This document shows positions 38,156 through 46,600 of a stretch of 64,000 nucleotides of DNA, piece after piece. The position numbers were made by a program, and so were the translations under genes. Within the stretch, counting starts at the first letter, position 1. The number at the start of each line of letters is the position of its first letter. Under the pieces are notes generated by a model. That model was not told where the DNA came from and made no database searches. It saw nothing but the letters and a program-made list of their open reading frames with translations. This DNA is from Nocardioides sp. S5 (GTDB taxonomy: Bacteria; Actinomycetota; Actinomycetes; Propionibacteriales; Nocardioidaceae). The DNA lies in contig NZ_CP022296.1 of NCBI RefSeq assembly GCF_017310035.1, positions 3,968,001 to 4,032,000 on the forward strand, written 5' to 3'.

Positions 38156-38563
38156 ATGTTCGAACCAGTCCTCACCACCCAGACCCAGATGGAAGATGCG
38201 TGGCGCGAGCTGATGGGGCCGTGGAGCTTCAGCGGCCACAGCGTCTGGATGATGCTCGTCGTCGACGACCGACCACTGCCGCACCTCACCGAGATCGCAG
38301 AGGCCGAGGATCCGCCCGACACGTCCGAGGCGGACGGCCTCGCGGACCTCCTGCTGATGCTCGACAACGAGGTGGCGCCGGGAGCCCGCGTCGCCTTCCT
38401 GCGGTCCCGCCCCGGCAAGGACGTCGTCACCGACAGCGACCGCGCCTGGGCGCGGAGCCTGTACGCGTCCGCGCGACGCGCCGGCGTGCCCTGCGAGGTG
38501 GTGCACCTCGCCACCCGCGGGGCGATCCGCCCGATCCCCGCGGACGTCATCGGCATCCGCTAG
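38156..38563 (+). CDS. Unrecognised 135-residue protein
   Basis: A 135-residue protein from ATG 38156. It has an alpha/beta pattern, HSVWMMLVVDDRPLPHLTEI and GARVAFLRSRPGKDVVTDSD, then VPCEVVHLATRGAIRPI. No signal peptide, membrane segment or catalytic motif was recognised. It resembles conserved actinobacterial proteins without function. It ends 30 bases before the next gene on the same strand. Confidence 0.6.
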   Translation: MFEPVLTTQTQMEDAWRELMGPWSFSGHSVWMMLVVDDRPLPHLTEIAEAEDPPDTSEADGLADLLLMLDNEVAPGARVAFLRSRPGKDVVTDSDRAWARSLYASARRAGVPCEVVHLATRGAIRPIPADVIGIR

Positions 38564-38593
38564 ACCATGGGCGGCGTGCGGAAGGATGGATCC

Positions 38594-39160
38594 ATGCCGC
38601 TCTCCTTGGACGAGGTCCACGACTTGATCGACTCGTGGGAGTTCAACCCTCGCGTCGACACGCTAGGACCGGCGACCGAGCTGTTGACGACGATGGCCCC
38701 CGAGGATCCCGGGCGTCTCGACGTGTTGCAGGTGATCGCAGACCACCAGGCGATGCGCGGAGATGTCGAAGCGGCGCTCGCGACCCTCGATCAAGCCGGC
38801 CCCACCTCTGCCGAGGATGCCGACGTCATTCGCGCCATGCGCGTCTCGTTCCTCGTCGAGGCAGGCCGCGGCCAGGAAGCCGAACCGTTGCTCCTCGACC
38901 TCCGGCAGCGTGGCCCCAGCCTGCCTTCCGAGGCGCTCGAGCGAGTCGCCGACACCCTCGAGGGAGCTGGACGCCTGCGCGAGGCGATGCGCTGGTTCAC
39001 CATCGGGCTCCGGGACCTCGACCCGCAGAACGACCTACCCACGGCCGAGGAGGAGTACGCCCTCATCGGCCGGTGGCGGGTGCGGCAGGCGCTCGACCTT
39101 CCCCCGGACCACTACGACGAGCTCGCACGCATCACGCTGGACCTGCGGCGAGCGACATGA
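38594..39160 (+). CDS. TPR-like helical repeat protein of unknown function
   Basis: A 188-residue all-helical protein from ATG 38594, preceded by AAGGATGG. Helix pairs such as VLQVIADHQAMRGDVEAALA and VSFLVEAGRGQEAEPLLLDL give about four TPR-like repeats. TPRs bind partner proteins. The stop overlaps the ATG of the kinase gene by 4 bases (ATGA), so the two are co-translated. Confidence 0.7.
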   Translation: MPLSLDEVHDLIDSWEFNPRVDTLGPATELLTTMAPEDPGRLDVLQVIADHQAMRGDVEAALATLDQAGPTSAEDADVIRAMRVSFLVEAGRGQEAEPLLLDLRQRGPSLPSEALERVADTLEGAGRLREAMRWFTIGLRDLDPQNDLPTAEEEYALIGRWRVRQALDLPPDHYDELARITLDLRRAT

Positions 39161-39804
39161 CCCCGTTCCCGCTCGCGCTGGTCGACCGCGCCGGGTCCCT
39201 CCTCGACCGGTCGACTCGTGCAGTGCTCGGGATCACCGGCCCGCCCGGGTCGGGGAAGTCCACGCTCACCTCGGCGCTGCTGTCTGCCCTGGGCTTGCGG
39301 CTCGGCGCCGATGCCGTCGCGCACCTGCCGATGGACGGCTTCCACCTCGCCGACGTCCAGCTCGACCGACTCGGGCTGCGTGACCGCAAGGGCGCGCCGG
39401 AGACCTTCGACGTCGACGGCTACGTCGCGACGCTGGCCCGCCTGCACGCCGCTCCGGACTCCGTCCTCTACGTCCCCGGCTTCGAGCGCGACCTCGAGCA
39501 GCCGATCGCCGCTGCCGTTGCGATCCCGCCGGCGGCGCGGCTGGTGGTCACCGAGGGCAACTACCTCCTGCTGCCCGACGGCGGGTGGGAGCACGTACGC
39601 CCCCTGCTGGCCGAGGTGTGGTTCGCCGGGGTCGACGACGGCGTACGCCGTGAGCGGCTGGTCCGGCGGCACGAGGAGTTCGGGAAGTCGCCCGACGCCG
39701 CACGGGCCTGGGTGGACCGGGTCGACGAGCCCAACGCCCGCCTCGTCTCGTCGACGCGCGGTGCGGCCGACGTCGTCGTGGAAGCCACTTCCTTCGCCGG
39801 TTGA
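39157..39804 (+). CDS. P-loop nucleoside/nucleotide kinase family protein
   Basis: A 215-residue kinase of the pantothenate kinase/uridine kinase-like P-loop group. Walker A is GPPGSGKST (about 28-36); further marks are LPMDGFHLADVQLDRLGLRD and LVVTEGNYLLLPDGGW, with the C-terminal WVDRVDEPNARLVSST. Relatives act on nucleosides or sugars; the substrate here is open. The final codons and TGA fall in the first bases of a palindromic repeat (39799-39831). Confidence 0.8.
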   Translation: MTPFPLALVDRAGSLLDRSTRAVLGITGPPGSGKSTLTSALLSALGLRLGADAVAHLPMDGFHLADVQLDRLGLRDRKGAPETFDVDGYVATLARLHAAPDSVLYVPGFERDLEQPIAAAVAIPPAARLVVTEGNYLLLPDGGWEHVRPLLAEVWFAGVDDGVRRERLVRRHEEFGKSPDAARAWVDRVDEPNARLVSSTRGAADVVVEATSFAG

Positions 39805-39831
39805 GGTGCGAGCGCAGCGAGCCTCGAAACC
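39799..39831. repeat. Palindromic repeat, type GGTTGAGG...CCTCGAAACC
   Basis: A 33-base element GGTTGAGGTGCGAG...CCTCGAAACC with imperfect inverted ends and an internal GCTCGC/GCGAGC-like stem. It supplies the stop of the kinase gene. A second, different element follows 18 bases later. Confidence 0.65.
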
Positions 39832-39849
39832 ATCCTCTCCTCTCTCGGT

Positions 39850-39888
39850 GGTCGAGTAGCTGCGAGGAACGAGCGGCGTATCGAGACC
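39850..39888. repeat. Palindromic repeat copy, 39 bp (GGTCGAGTAG...GTATCGAGACC)
   Basis: The 39-base element starts GGTCGAGTAG and ends GTATCGAGACC, with an internal stem GCTGC/GCGGC. Its first part, with six upstream bases (39844-39859), repeats at 42286-42301 and, one base changed, at 6188-6203. The copy at 54802-54840 has the same length and outer sequence with a different inner stem, GAGCC/GGCTC, so the hairpin is kept while its sequence varies. Confidence 0.8.
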
Positions 39889-39953
39889 CCACTCCTTGTC
39901 CACAGATCCGTCCCGAGGGGTGCCGCCACCCGGGCCGACTCCACAAGGGTGGA

Positions 39954-41273
39954 GTGGTGCGGATCAGCGTCGAGTGCGGGGGCTACGCCGAGGCGGCTGG
40001 CGTGTGCCGGACCGCCAACCACGTCGCCGCGCTCCTCACCGAGTCGCTGGCCGGCAAGCTGGGCGGGTACGCCGCCATGGCGGGCGACGACGCCACCAGC
40101 AGCGACTTCGCCGCCGCCTACGACCCAGCCGCGCGCGAGGCCGTGGGCGCCCTCGCCGACCTCACCCATGCCCTGATCGGGCTCGGGCGGCTCGTCGACC
40201 TCAGTGGTCAGGCCCACGCGCGCGCCGAGGCCGCCGCTGCCGGGACAAGGACGAACGCCTACACCGGCAGCGGCCTCGACGCGGACGCGTTCCTCCGTGT
40301 CTCACCCGACCTTCCGCCCTCCAGCCTGGGCGGCTCGGTCGCCACGGGACTCGGCGACGTCCACGCATGGATCCTCGACCAGGTCGAGGGATTCGTCTGG
40401 CCGGGCGCCGATGTCGACAGACTCCGCGACGCGGCCGGCTGCTGGCGGCGTACGGGTGCGTCGGTCGCCGACCTCACCGGCCATCTCGATGCCGTCACCC
40501 GCCTGCTGGACCGCCAGCTGTCCCCGGAGATCCCACTCGCCCTGTCGGCGATCTCCGAGCTGCGATCGCTCGTGGAGGACACCGCGGACCAGCTCCTCGC
40601 GCTCGCCGACGCGTGCGACGACTACGCCGCGGCGGTGGAGGACACGCGTACCCGTACCCGTTCCCTCCTCGCCGAGATCGGCCAGATGATCGTCGAGGAG
40701 GTCGCCCTCACCGCGATCGTCGCCGGCATCACCGGTGGTCTCGGCGGAGGCGTCAAGGCAGGTGCCGCCCTCGCCCGCATCCGCGCCCAGGCGCCACGCT
40801 TCCACGCACTCCTGACCGCCCTGCGCGCGGTCGTCGCGTCTGCCGCGTCGCGGCTGCGGACCGCCGAGGACCAGCTGGTGCGTTCGCGCGAGGGCTTCAG
40901 TCGGTTCGCCCGTGCGTCGGTCCGGGACGAGCGAGGGGAGATGCTGAACCCGTTGGGATGGCGCGGGGCGCGTGAAGCACGGCTGGCAAGGATCGCTGCG
41001 ACGATCACGGACCCGAAGCTCTTCGACCCGCAAGACCTGCACGGGATGCCAGCCGAAGAGGTGCGCCGACTCCTGCGCGACTGGCCGTCCTCGAGCAGCG
41101 CACGCGGCGATGGCGTCCGATTCAAGGATCCCGACCACTACGATCGCCAGATCCGCATCATGGAGGGCTACGGCGACAGTCGACCCGATGCGCTGACCAG
41201 TGGCCCCTATGTCGTTGTCTCGCAGAACGGCACCAAGGTGAAGATCCCGCTCGAAGGGAACCCGAACGCATGA
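39954..41273 (+). CDS. Putative ESX/WXG-type polymorphic toxin
   Basis: A 439-residue protein starting at GTG 39954 or 39957, after AAGGGTGGA. Residues about 1-300 are helical, rich in Ala, with regular helical hairpins like LXG/WXG-type exported toxins, including a Gly-rich hydrophobic stretch (VALTAIVAGITGGLGGGVKAG) at about 250. The last about 80 residues form a compact unit with DGVRFKDPDHYDRQIRIMEG then SGPYVVVSQNGTKVKIPLEG, which I recall as a recurring C-terminal toxin block in Rhs and other polymorphic toxins. It has no signal peptide. Its stop overlaps the next ATG (ATGA), the usual toxin-immunity arrangement. Confidence 0.65.
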   Translation: MVRISVECGGYAEAAGVCRTANHVAALLTESLAGKLGGYAAMAGDDATSSDFAAAYDPAAREAVGALADLTHALIGLGRLVDLSGQAHARAEAAAAGTRTNAYTGSGLDADAFLRVSPDLPPSSLGGSVATGLGDVHAWILDQVEGFVWPGADVDRLRDAAGCWRRTGASVADLTGHLDAVTRLLDRQLSPEIPLALSAISELRSLVEDTADQLLALADACDDYAAAVEDTRTRTRSLLAEIGQMIVEEVALTAIVAGITGGLGGGVKAGAALARIRAQAPRFHALLTALRAVVASAASRLRTAEDQLVRSREGFSRFARASVRDERGEMLNPLGWRGAREARLARIAATITDPKLFDPQDLHGMPAEEVRRLLRDWPSSSSARGDGVRFKDPDHYDRQIRIMEGYGDSRPDALTSGPYVVVSQNGTKVKIPLEGNPNA

Positions 41274-41605
41274 CCGACCTGTCGCTCGTGGACCGTCTCC
41301 TCGGCGAGGTGCAAGAGGAGTACGACTTCGACCACGTGCTCCCCCTCTACATGTTCGCCTGGTCGCTTGCCGGCTTGGGCGTTGATCGGTCGGACCCTGC
41401 CTTCACGAAGATCTGCCGGAGCGCGTACACCACCTTCGTAGAGCGGCATCCCGAGCTTGTGCTCGTATGGGTCAAGTGGCCCATCGACACGGGAACGGCG
41501 CGGGTTGCTGAGGCCGGGACCTCGATCGAGCTTGACGCTGATCCCGAAGCCCCCACCGACACACCACTCCTGGCATTGGTGGCACCAGACCTCCTCACCA
41601 CCTGA
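41270..41605 (+). CDS. Candidate immunity protein
   Basis: A 111-residue acidic, cytoplasmic protein from ATG 41270, with LVDRLLGEVQEEYDFDHVLP and FTKICRSAYTTFVERHPELV. No family was recognised. It is called immunity by position, immediately downstream of and overlapping the putative toxin, and by size and acidity, as immunity proteins usually have. Confidence 0.55.
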   Translation: MTDLSLVDRLLGEVQEEYDFDHVLPLYMFAWSLAGLGVDRSDPAFTKICRSAYTTFVERHPELVLVWVKWPIDTGTARVAEAGTSIELDADPEAPTDTPLLALVAPDLLTT

Positions 41606-41635
41606 AGCCGCCGTCGTGTCCGGCAGGATGCGTCC

Positions 41636-42301
41636 GTGCGCATCGGGACCTGGAACCTCGCCGGCCGCTGGTCGGACGCCCACCTCGCCCTCCTGCTCGA
41701 AGCCGACTGCGACGTCTGGCTGCTGACCGAGGTCAACGAGCGGTCGAGCCTGCCCGGGTACGCGCTGCACCTCACGCAGTCACGGATGGCAGCGCGTCGG
41801 CGATGGGCCGGGATCGCCAGCCGCCTGCCGATGGCTTCACTCCCCGACCCACACCCGGCGAGCGCGGCCGCCCAGGTCGGCGCGACGACGTACGTCAGCT
41901 CGATCCTTCCGTGGAAGGGCTGCCAGTCCCGCGCGCCGTGGACCGGCACCAAGCACGCCGACAAGACCGCCCACGCGGTCGACGACCTGCTGCTCCACCT
42001 CCGCGCGGCGGACGTACTCGTCTGGGGCGGCGACTGGAACCACGCGATCAGCGGCAAGGAGTACGCCGGATCGCTGGGCGGCAGGACGGTCGTCCTCGAC
42101 GCTGTCGACCAGCTCGGTCTCGCCGTTCCCACCGCCGACCTGCCCCACCCGATAGAAGACTTGCTCAGCATCGACCACGTCGCCGTCCCGCGCGGCACCG
42201 CGACCACGGCATCGCGGATCCTGGCCGAACACGACGGCAAGCGACTCTCCGACCACGACGCCTACGTGGTCGAGGTCTTCACCACCTCGGTGGTCGAGTA
42301 G
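41636..42301 (+). CDS. Endonuclease/exonuclease/phosphatase family protein
   Basis: A 221-residue protein from GTG 41636. Motifs of the exonuclease III / DNase I superfamily are visible: RIGTWNLAGR, LLTEVNE (Mg2+ Glu), VWGGDWNHAISG, IDHVAVP and LSDHDAYVVEV (catalytic His). It could act on nucleic acid or a phosphodiester. The stop codon (TAG) and the C-terminal SVVE are provided by a palindromic repeat half. Confidence 0.82.
   Translation: MRIGTWNLAGRWSDAHLALLLEADCDVWLLTEVNERSSLPGYALHLTQSRMAARRRWAGIASRLPMASLPDPHPASAAAQVGATTYVSSILPWKGCQSRAPWTGTKHADKTAHAVDDLLLHLRAADVLVWGGDWNHAISGKEYAGSLGGRTVVLDAVDQLGLAVPTADLPHPIEDLLSIDHVAVPRGTATTASRILAEHDGKRLSDHDAYVVEVFTTSVVE
42286..42301 (+). repeat. Half-copy of palindromic repeat forming the end of the phosphatase-family gene
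   Basis: CTCGGTGGTCGAGTAG is identical to 39844-39859 and, read in frame, gives SVVE and TAG. The continuation (GCGACGAGCACTCC) diverges from the full element. Confidence 0.75.
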
Positions 42302-42321
42302 CGACGAGCACTCCCGTCGGC

Positions 42322-43545
42322 CTACGTCCGTCTGGTGAAGGTGACGGAGTTGTCGGCGTGGACGGTCACCGCGTAGCGGGAGTCGTGGGCCAGGCGGTGG
42401 TGTCGTGGGCACAGGAGCCGGCCGTTGGCGAGATCGGTGAGTCCGCCCCTGGACCAGGGGTCGTCGTGGTGGGCGTGGCAACCCGACGCCGAGGTCTCGC
42501 ATCCGCGAGCGGTGCAGCCGCCGTCGCGCAAGCCGAGCGCGATGCGTTGTGCCTTGGTGAACAGTCGCGCCGCACGCCCCATGTCCAGCGGCACCGACGT
42601 CGAGCCCAGCACGACCGGGATGATCCCGGCCTCGCACGCCAGCCGCCGCGCCTGGCCCGCGGACATCCGCGAGCCATCATCGAGCAGCGCGGTCGCGTGA
42701 TCGGCGAGCAGCTGCTCGATCGTCATGGTCACCACCACCGTGGCGTTCACCCCCGCGGTCTGCGGCGTCGCGTCGACCGGATAGCGCTCGACGTACTCGA
42801 CCAACGCCTCCCCGAGGCGGCGGCGCAGCGGCTTCCACTCGCCTGTCTCGTCGCGGAGCTCGTCCTCGGTGTGGCGGGCCGGGTTCGCCAGCGCCAGCAG
42901 GTGCCGCTTCAACATCGCACCCACATGAGACGGCACCACGAACCGGCCGTGACAGCGCCCTTCCCCGTCATCGACCAGACTGAGCTCCACACCGGCGGTG
43001 GCGCGGTCCTCCTCAGCCCGCAGCACCGCCTCCTCGTGCGACTCGCCCACCTCGGGCGCGACCACGTCGAGGATCCGCTTGCCGATCTGCTTCAGCTCGC
43101 GGGCGTCGTGCTGGGCGGCCAGATCGAGAAGCACCGTCTCCGCCCTCTCGCGCGTCTCGCGCTCGACCCGCCCCGGGAGCGCGTCGACCGCCTCCACGAC
43201 CACCCGCGCCTGCTCGGCACGCAGCCCGCCACCCGACAGCGCAGCCCCCACAGCGGGGTGCTGCTCGCACCCCCGCCCCAGAGCCAGGACCCGTCGGGCC
43301 TCCGCCCGGGTCATGCGGGTCTGCACTGCCAGCCACGCCGCGGCATCACGCAACCCGTGCGCCTCGGCCACGTCATCGGAGGCGGCGAGGAGCCGCGCCG
43401 TCACGGCATCGAGCTGGGATCGGACCTCGGTCAGCGCCACCAACGCTGCCTGCTTGTCCGCAGTCGTCATGAACGCCGGCTCGACCGACGAGACGTCCTT
43501 CAACACGGCACGGAGGTCGGCCCCACACTCAAGCAACGGATGCAC
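42322..43545 (-). CDS. DUF222 / 13E12 repeat-family protein with HNH endonuclease domain
   Basis: A 407-residue protein: DUF222 (about 1-330) with KDVSSVEPAFMTTADKQAAL and LAASDDVAEAHGLRDAAAWL, then HNH (about 345-395) in GCHAHHDDPWSRGGLTDLAN then GRLLCPRHHRL. Start GTG 43545 has GAGGAGGT at ideal spacing and begins with the family's HPLL; starts at 43608 and 43656 lack this. 13E12 proteins are numerous in actinobacteria, several being damage-induced in Mycobacterium tuberculosis. A LexA box over a promoter at 43756-43784 makes that likely here. Confidence 0.85.
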   Translation of the reverse strand: MHPLLECGADLRAVLKDVSSVEPAFMTTADKQAALVALTEVRSQLDAVTARLLAASDDVAEAHGLRDAAAWLAVQTRMTRAEARRVLALGRGCEQHPAVGAALSGGGLRAEQARVVVEAVDALPGRVERETRERAETVLLDLAAQHDARELKQIGKRILDVVAPEVGESHEEAVLRAEEDRATAGVELSLVDDGEGRCHGRFVVPSHVGAMLKRHLLALANPARHTEDELRDETGEWKPLRRRLGEALVEYVERYPVDATPQTAGVNATVVVTMTIEQLLADHATALLDDGSRMSAGQARRLACEAGIIPVVLGSTSVPLDMGRAARLFTKAQRIALGLRDGGCTARGCETSASGCHAHHDDPWSRGGLTDLANGRLLCPRHHRLAHDSRYAVTVHADNSVTFTRRT

Positions 43546-43755
43546 TCGGCCACCTCCTCGCACGCACTCACGGATCACCGCCCAGGGCCGGGCGGAGCGG
43601 AGAGGCATGACTGGTGGCACCGTTGCCAGGTCGTTACCCGAGAGCCTTGAGGGCATCCCGCCAGCACCACGACGGGTTCTATGGGTGACTGTCCCGATCC
43701 CGGGATCCCTGTCACCTCAGACGAGGGATCCGTTCCGGACCGGCGTGCTCGAACC

Positions 43756-43784
43756 ATCGTACACCTGTTCGAATACAGGCACAA
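43756..43784 (-). promoter_or_regulatory. Sigma-A-type promoter for the DUF222 gene
   Basis: On the minus strand -35 TTGTGC (43779-43784) and -10 TACGAT (43756-43761) are 17 bases apart. The predicted start near 43749 gives a leader of about 200 bases to GTG 43545. The LexA box fills the spacer and overlaps the -10. Confidence 0.6.
43757..43772. promoter_or_regulatory. LexA (SOS) box upstream of the DUF222 gene
   Basis: TCGTACACCTGTTCGA matches the actinobacterial TCGAAC-N4-GTTCGA box with one mismatch and differs by a single base from the box before the LysM gene. It sits between the PQQ-like gene's stop and the DUF222 gene. Confidence 0.72.
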
Positions 43785-43793
43785 GAGGCGAGC

Positions 43794-45308
43794 TCAGGAC
43801 AATGAGTACCCCTCCACCGCACCGCGCCGGACCACCACGTGCACGCCTTTGCCCGCATCCACTCCGCCCGTCAGCAGCGCCGTCGCGCCGGGACGCTCGT
43901 CCGTCGATTTCCCATCCGGGGTGCACGGTGACGCGACCTGCCGCGCCCGCGTGTCGCCGAAGCCCACGACACCGGAGTCCTCGGTGTCGAAACGGTGCCC
44001 ATAGGGAACAGAGTCCCGGCACAGGAGCGCCTCGCCAGGAGCAACCGGACGCGACGTCCCGTCGACCAGCGACACCAGGCGCGGACCGCTCGGGGTCGGC
44101 ACGACGACGAGCTCGTCAGCGTCGATGATCCGGTCGACCTCGGCGTCCAGCTCGAGGATGTCGAGCGTCAACGTCCGCACCGCGGCGCGACCCAGCTCCT
44201 GGCGCCAGGTGGTCTCCCCCGTCCGGGGGTCGAAGCCCTCGAGGAATCCGCGGCCGGACACGAGCCGGGGCTCCGTGCCCTCCCGGTAGACGCGCTCGCC
44301 GGAGAAAGCACACCGCACCGGCACCTCGGTCCGGGTGAGCTCCAGGCAGCGGATGTCGGCGCCGCGGTGGCGCCACAGCACGTCGCCCGTCTCCACGTCC
44401 AGCCCGACGGTCCGCCGTTGCGCCAGGTCGAGGCGGACGCTCTGTCCGCGCTCGTAGCGGTCGAGGTCGCGCTCCCGGGTGGTCGCGAGCAGCTGCAGCA
44501 CCGCGACACCGGCCTCCTCGTCCACCATCCCGTGGGAGTCGTCCAGCAACCACTGATCGCCGCCGGTCACCCGGGTGTGCGGCAGCCGCCACGGTCGCGG
44601 GCCCGCACGACCGACCGCCTTGGCAACGGCGTACTGCCCGACGGGGCCGTAGACGGTGTAGACGTCGGAGCCCCGGACGAGACTGTTGGTGCCGGCGGGG
44701 AGCCGGTCCTTCTCGGGCAGTAGCTCCCAGGTTCCGAGGACCCACCGCGTCTCCTCGAACCGGTCGTCCGGTGAGATCCGCAGGCACACGTCGAGTCCGT
44801 CGTCGCAGGTCGGTGCGCCGAACTGCGCCACGACCGGACGGGTGCGGGCGACGACCTCGCCCGAGGCCGGGTCGAGCGCGAGGTAGGGCAGCCGAGCGCC
44901 CGCGCGCAGCGCCGGTCCCGTCCGCGCTTCCTGCATGACGACGTACGTCTCGCCGTCGGCCGAGGTGTGGACGAGATCGCCGAGGAAGGCGCCGACGTCG
45001 CTGTTCACCACCATCAGCGGACGCCGCCACCGCACGGCACCGTCGCGGCGGTCCAGGGCGACCACGTCCAGCTCGTCACCGCGGGCCGCCACGACCGTGA
45101 CCAGCACGTCGCCCGCCGGCACCGGATCCTGGAGCGCCTTGACCGGCGTCGACCACGCAGGCGTTGCGCTGGTCGGCAGCTCGTCGACGACCGTGGCCGG
45201 CGGCGCCGGGCTTCGCCCAGGCGCCGGACCGTCACCGCGCCCTCCACCCCGACTGTCCGTGCAGCCGGCGAGCAGCAGGAAAACCATCACCATCCCGAGA
45301 GCTCTCAC
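43794..45308 (-). CDS. Lipoprotein with PQQ-like beta-propeller repeats
   Basis: A 504-residue protein from GTG 45308. A short signal peptide ends in LLAGC (lipobox). Repeated propeller blades end in GAVRWRRPL, GDVLWRHRG and GETTWRQEL, typical PQQ_2/PQQ_3-like repeats, used here as a structural fold. The role is unknown; similar lipoproteins act in wall-linked protein complexes. The frame is open to 46610 but only this part has a signal peptide and repeats. Confidence 0.78.
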   Translation of the reverse strand: MRALGMVMVFLLLAGCTDSRGGGRGDGPAPGRSPAPPATVVDELPTSATPAWSTPVKALQDPVPAGDVLVTVVAARGDELDVVALDRRDGAVRWRRPLMVVNSDVGAFLGDLVHTSADGETYVVMQEARTGPALRAGARLPYLALDPASGEVVARTRPVVAQFGAPTCDDGLDVCLRISPDDRFEETRWVLGTWELLPEKDRLPAGTNSLVRGSDVYTVYGPVGQYAVAKAVGRAGPRPWRLPHTRVTGGDQWLLDDSHGMVDEEAGVAVLQLLATTRERDLDRYERGQSVRLDLAQRRTVGLDVETGDVLWRHRGADIRCLELTRTEVPVRCAFSGERVYREGTEPRLVSGRGFLEGFDPRTGETTWRQELGRAAVRTLTLDILELDAEVDRIIDADELVVVPTPSGPRLVSLVDGTSRPVAPGEALLCRDSVPYGHRFDTEDSGVVGFGDTRARQVASPCTPDGKSTDERPGATALLTGGVDAGKGVHVVVRRGAVEGYSLS

Positions 45309-45503
45309 GCGATCGACGCTAGTGAGACGGAGCCCGCCGCAGGGGCCGCCGGGACGATCTGTGGAGAACGCGCGCAGGACCTTCGCCCCGCACCCACGGT
45401 CCCATCGCCCCTGCCGGCGGGCGCCGATCCCGACGACCCTCGAGGTGGAGCGAACGCTCCCCCGGCGCAGGTCGCGCCGCGCCCCCATCTTGAGGAGCAC
45501 GCC

Positions 45504-46514
45504 ATGAAGGCTGCCGTCGTCCCCACCCTCGGCGCACCGCTGGAGATCCGCGACGTCCCCGTCCCCGAGCCCGGCCCCGGCCAGGTGCTCGTGCGGATCG
45601 AGACCTGCGGGCTCTGCCACACCGACATCCACGCGGCCCGCGGCGAGTGGCCCGTGAAGCCCAAGGACCAGCTCATCCCCGGCCATGAGGGCGTCGGCAT
45701 CGTCGAGGCCGTCGGTGAGGGCGACCTGCCCGTGGCGGTCGGCCAACGTGTCGCGCTCCCGTGGCTCGGGCAGGCCTGCGGCCACTGCCGCTACTGCGTC
45801 GACGGCTGGGAGACCTACTGCACCAGCCCGGCCTACATGGGCTACACGATGGACGGCAGCTACGCGGAGTACGCCGTCGCGTGGGCCAGCCACGTCGTGC
45901 CCGTCCCGGACGGCGTCGACCCGATGGACGCCGCGCCGCTGACCTGCGCCGGCGTGACGACGTACAAGGCCATCAAGGTCGCGGACCCCAAGCCGAACGA
46001 GACCTGCATGGTCGTCGGCATCGGTGGCCTCGGGCACCTGGGTCTGCAGTACGCCCGGATCTTCGGCACCCGCACCGTCGCCGTCGACGTGCACGACGAC
46101 AAGCTGCAGCTGGCGAAGGACCTGGGCGCCGACCATGTCATCGACGCGCGCGGCGACCAGGCGGCCCAGCTCGCCGAGCTCGGCGGGGTCGACATCGCGC
46201 TGGTGACGGTGCCGTCGCCGGCCGCCATGCAGGCCGCGCACGCCGCCCTCAACCCCAACGGTCGGCTCGTGATCGTCGGCCTGCCGGCCGACAACCGCCT
46301 CGAGCTCCCGGTCTTCGAGACCGTGCTCAAGGGCATCTCGATCATCGGGTCGCTGGTCGGGACGCGCAACGACCTCGCCGCCTGCTTCGACCTCCACGCT
46401 CGCGGCCTGACCCGCGTCGTGACCGAGAGCCGCACGCTCGACGACGTCAACGCGTGCTTCGAGGAGGTGCTGGCCGGGGAGGTTCCGGCGCGACTGGTCT
46501 TCGACATGCGGTGA
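45504..46514 (+). CDS. Zinc-dependent alcohol dehydrogenase (AdhP-like)
   Basis: A 336-residue dehydrogenase. The catalytic site is ETCGLCHTDIHAARGEWP with GHEGVG. The structural zinc cluster is CGHCRYCVDGWETYC. The NAD-binding motif is GIGGLGHLGLQYAR. The length and motifs match AdhP/AdhA ethanol-acetaldehyde dehydrogenases. Start ATG 45504 has TTGAGGAG upstream. It lies beside the acyl-ACP desaturase on the same strand, with no evident shared pathway. Confidence 0.9.
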   Translation: MKAAVVPTLGAPLEIRDVPVPEPGPGQVLVRIETCGLCHTDIHAARGEWPVKPKDQLIPGHEGVGIVEAVGEGDLPVAVGQRVALPWLGQACGHCRYCVDGWETYCTSPAYMGYTMDGSYAEYAVAWASHVVPVPDGVDPMDAAPLTCAGVTTYKAIKVADPKPNETCMVVGIGGLGHLGLQYARIFGTRTVAVDVHDDKLQLAKDLGADHVIDARGDQAAQLAELGGVDIALVTVPSPAAMQAAHAALNPNGRLVIVGLPADNRLELPVFETVLKGISIIGSLVGTRNDLAACFDLHARGLTRVVTESRTLDDVNACFEEVLAGEVPARLVFDMR

Positions 46515-46600
46515 CGCTCGAGGCCTATCCACGGGCACGTCCGGAGGTGTAGGCAAGGAGGGCGAGGCATCCCCCTCGCTCCACCGGACGAGGAGTTGCC

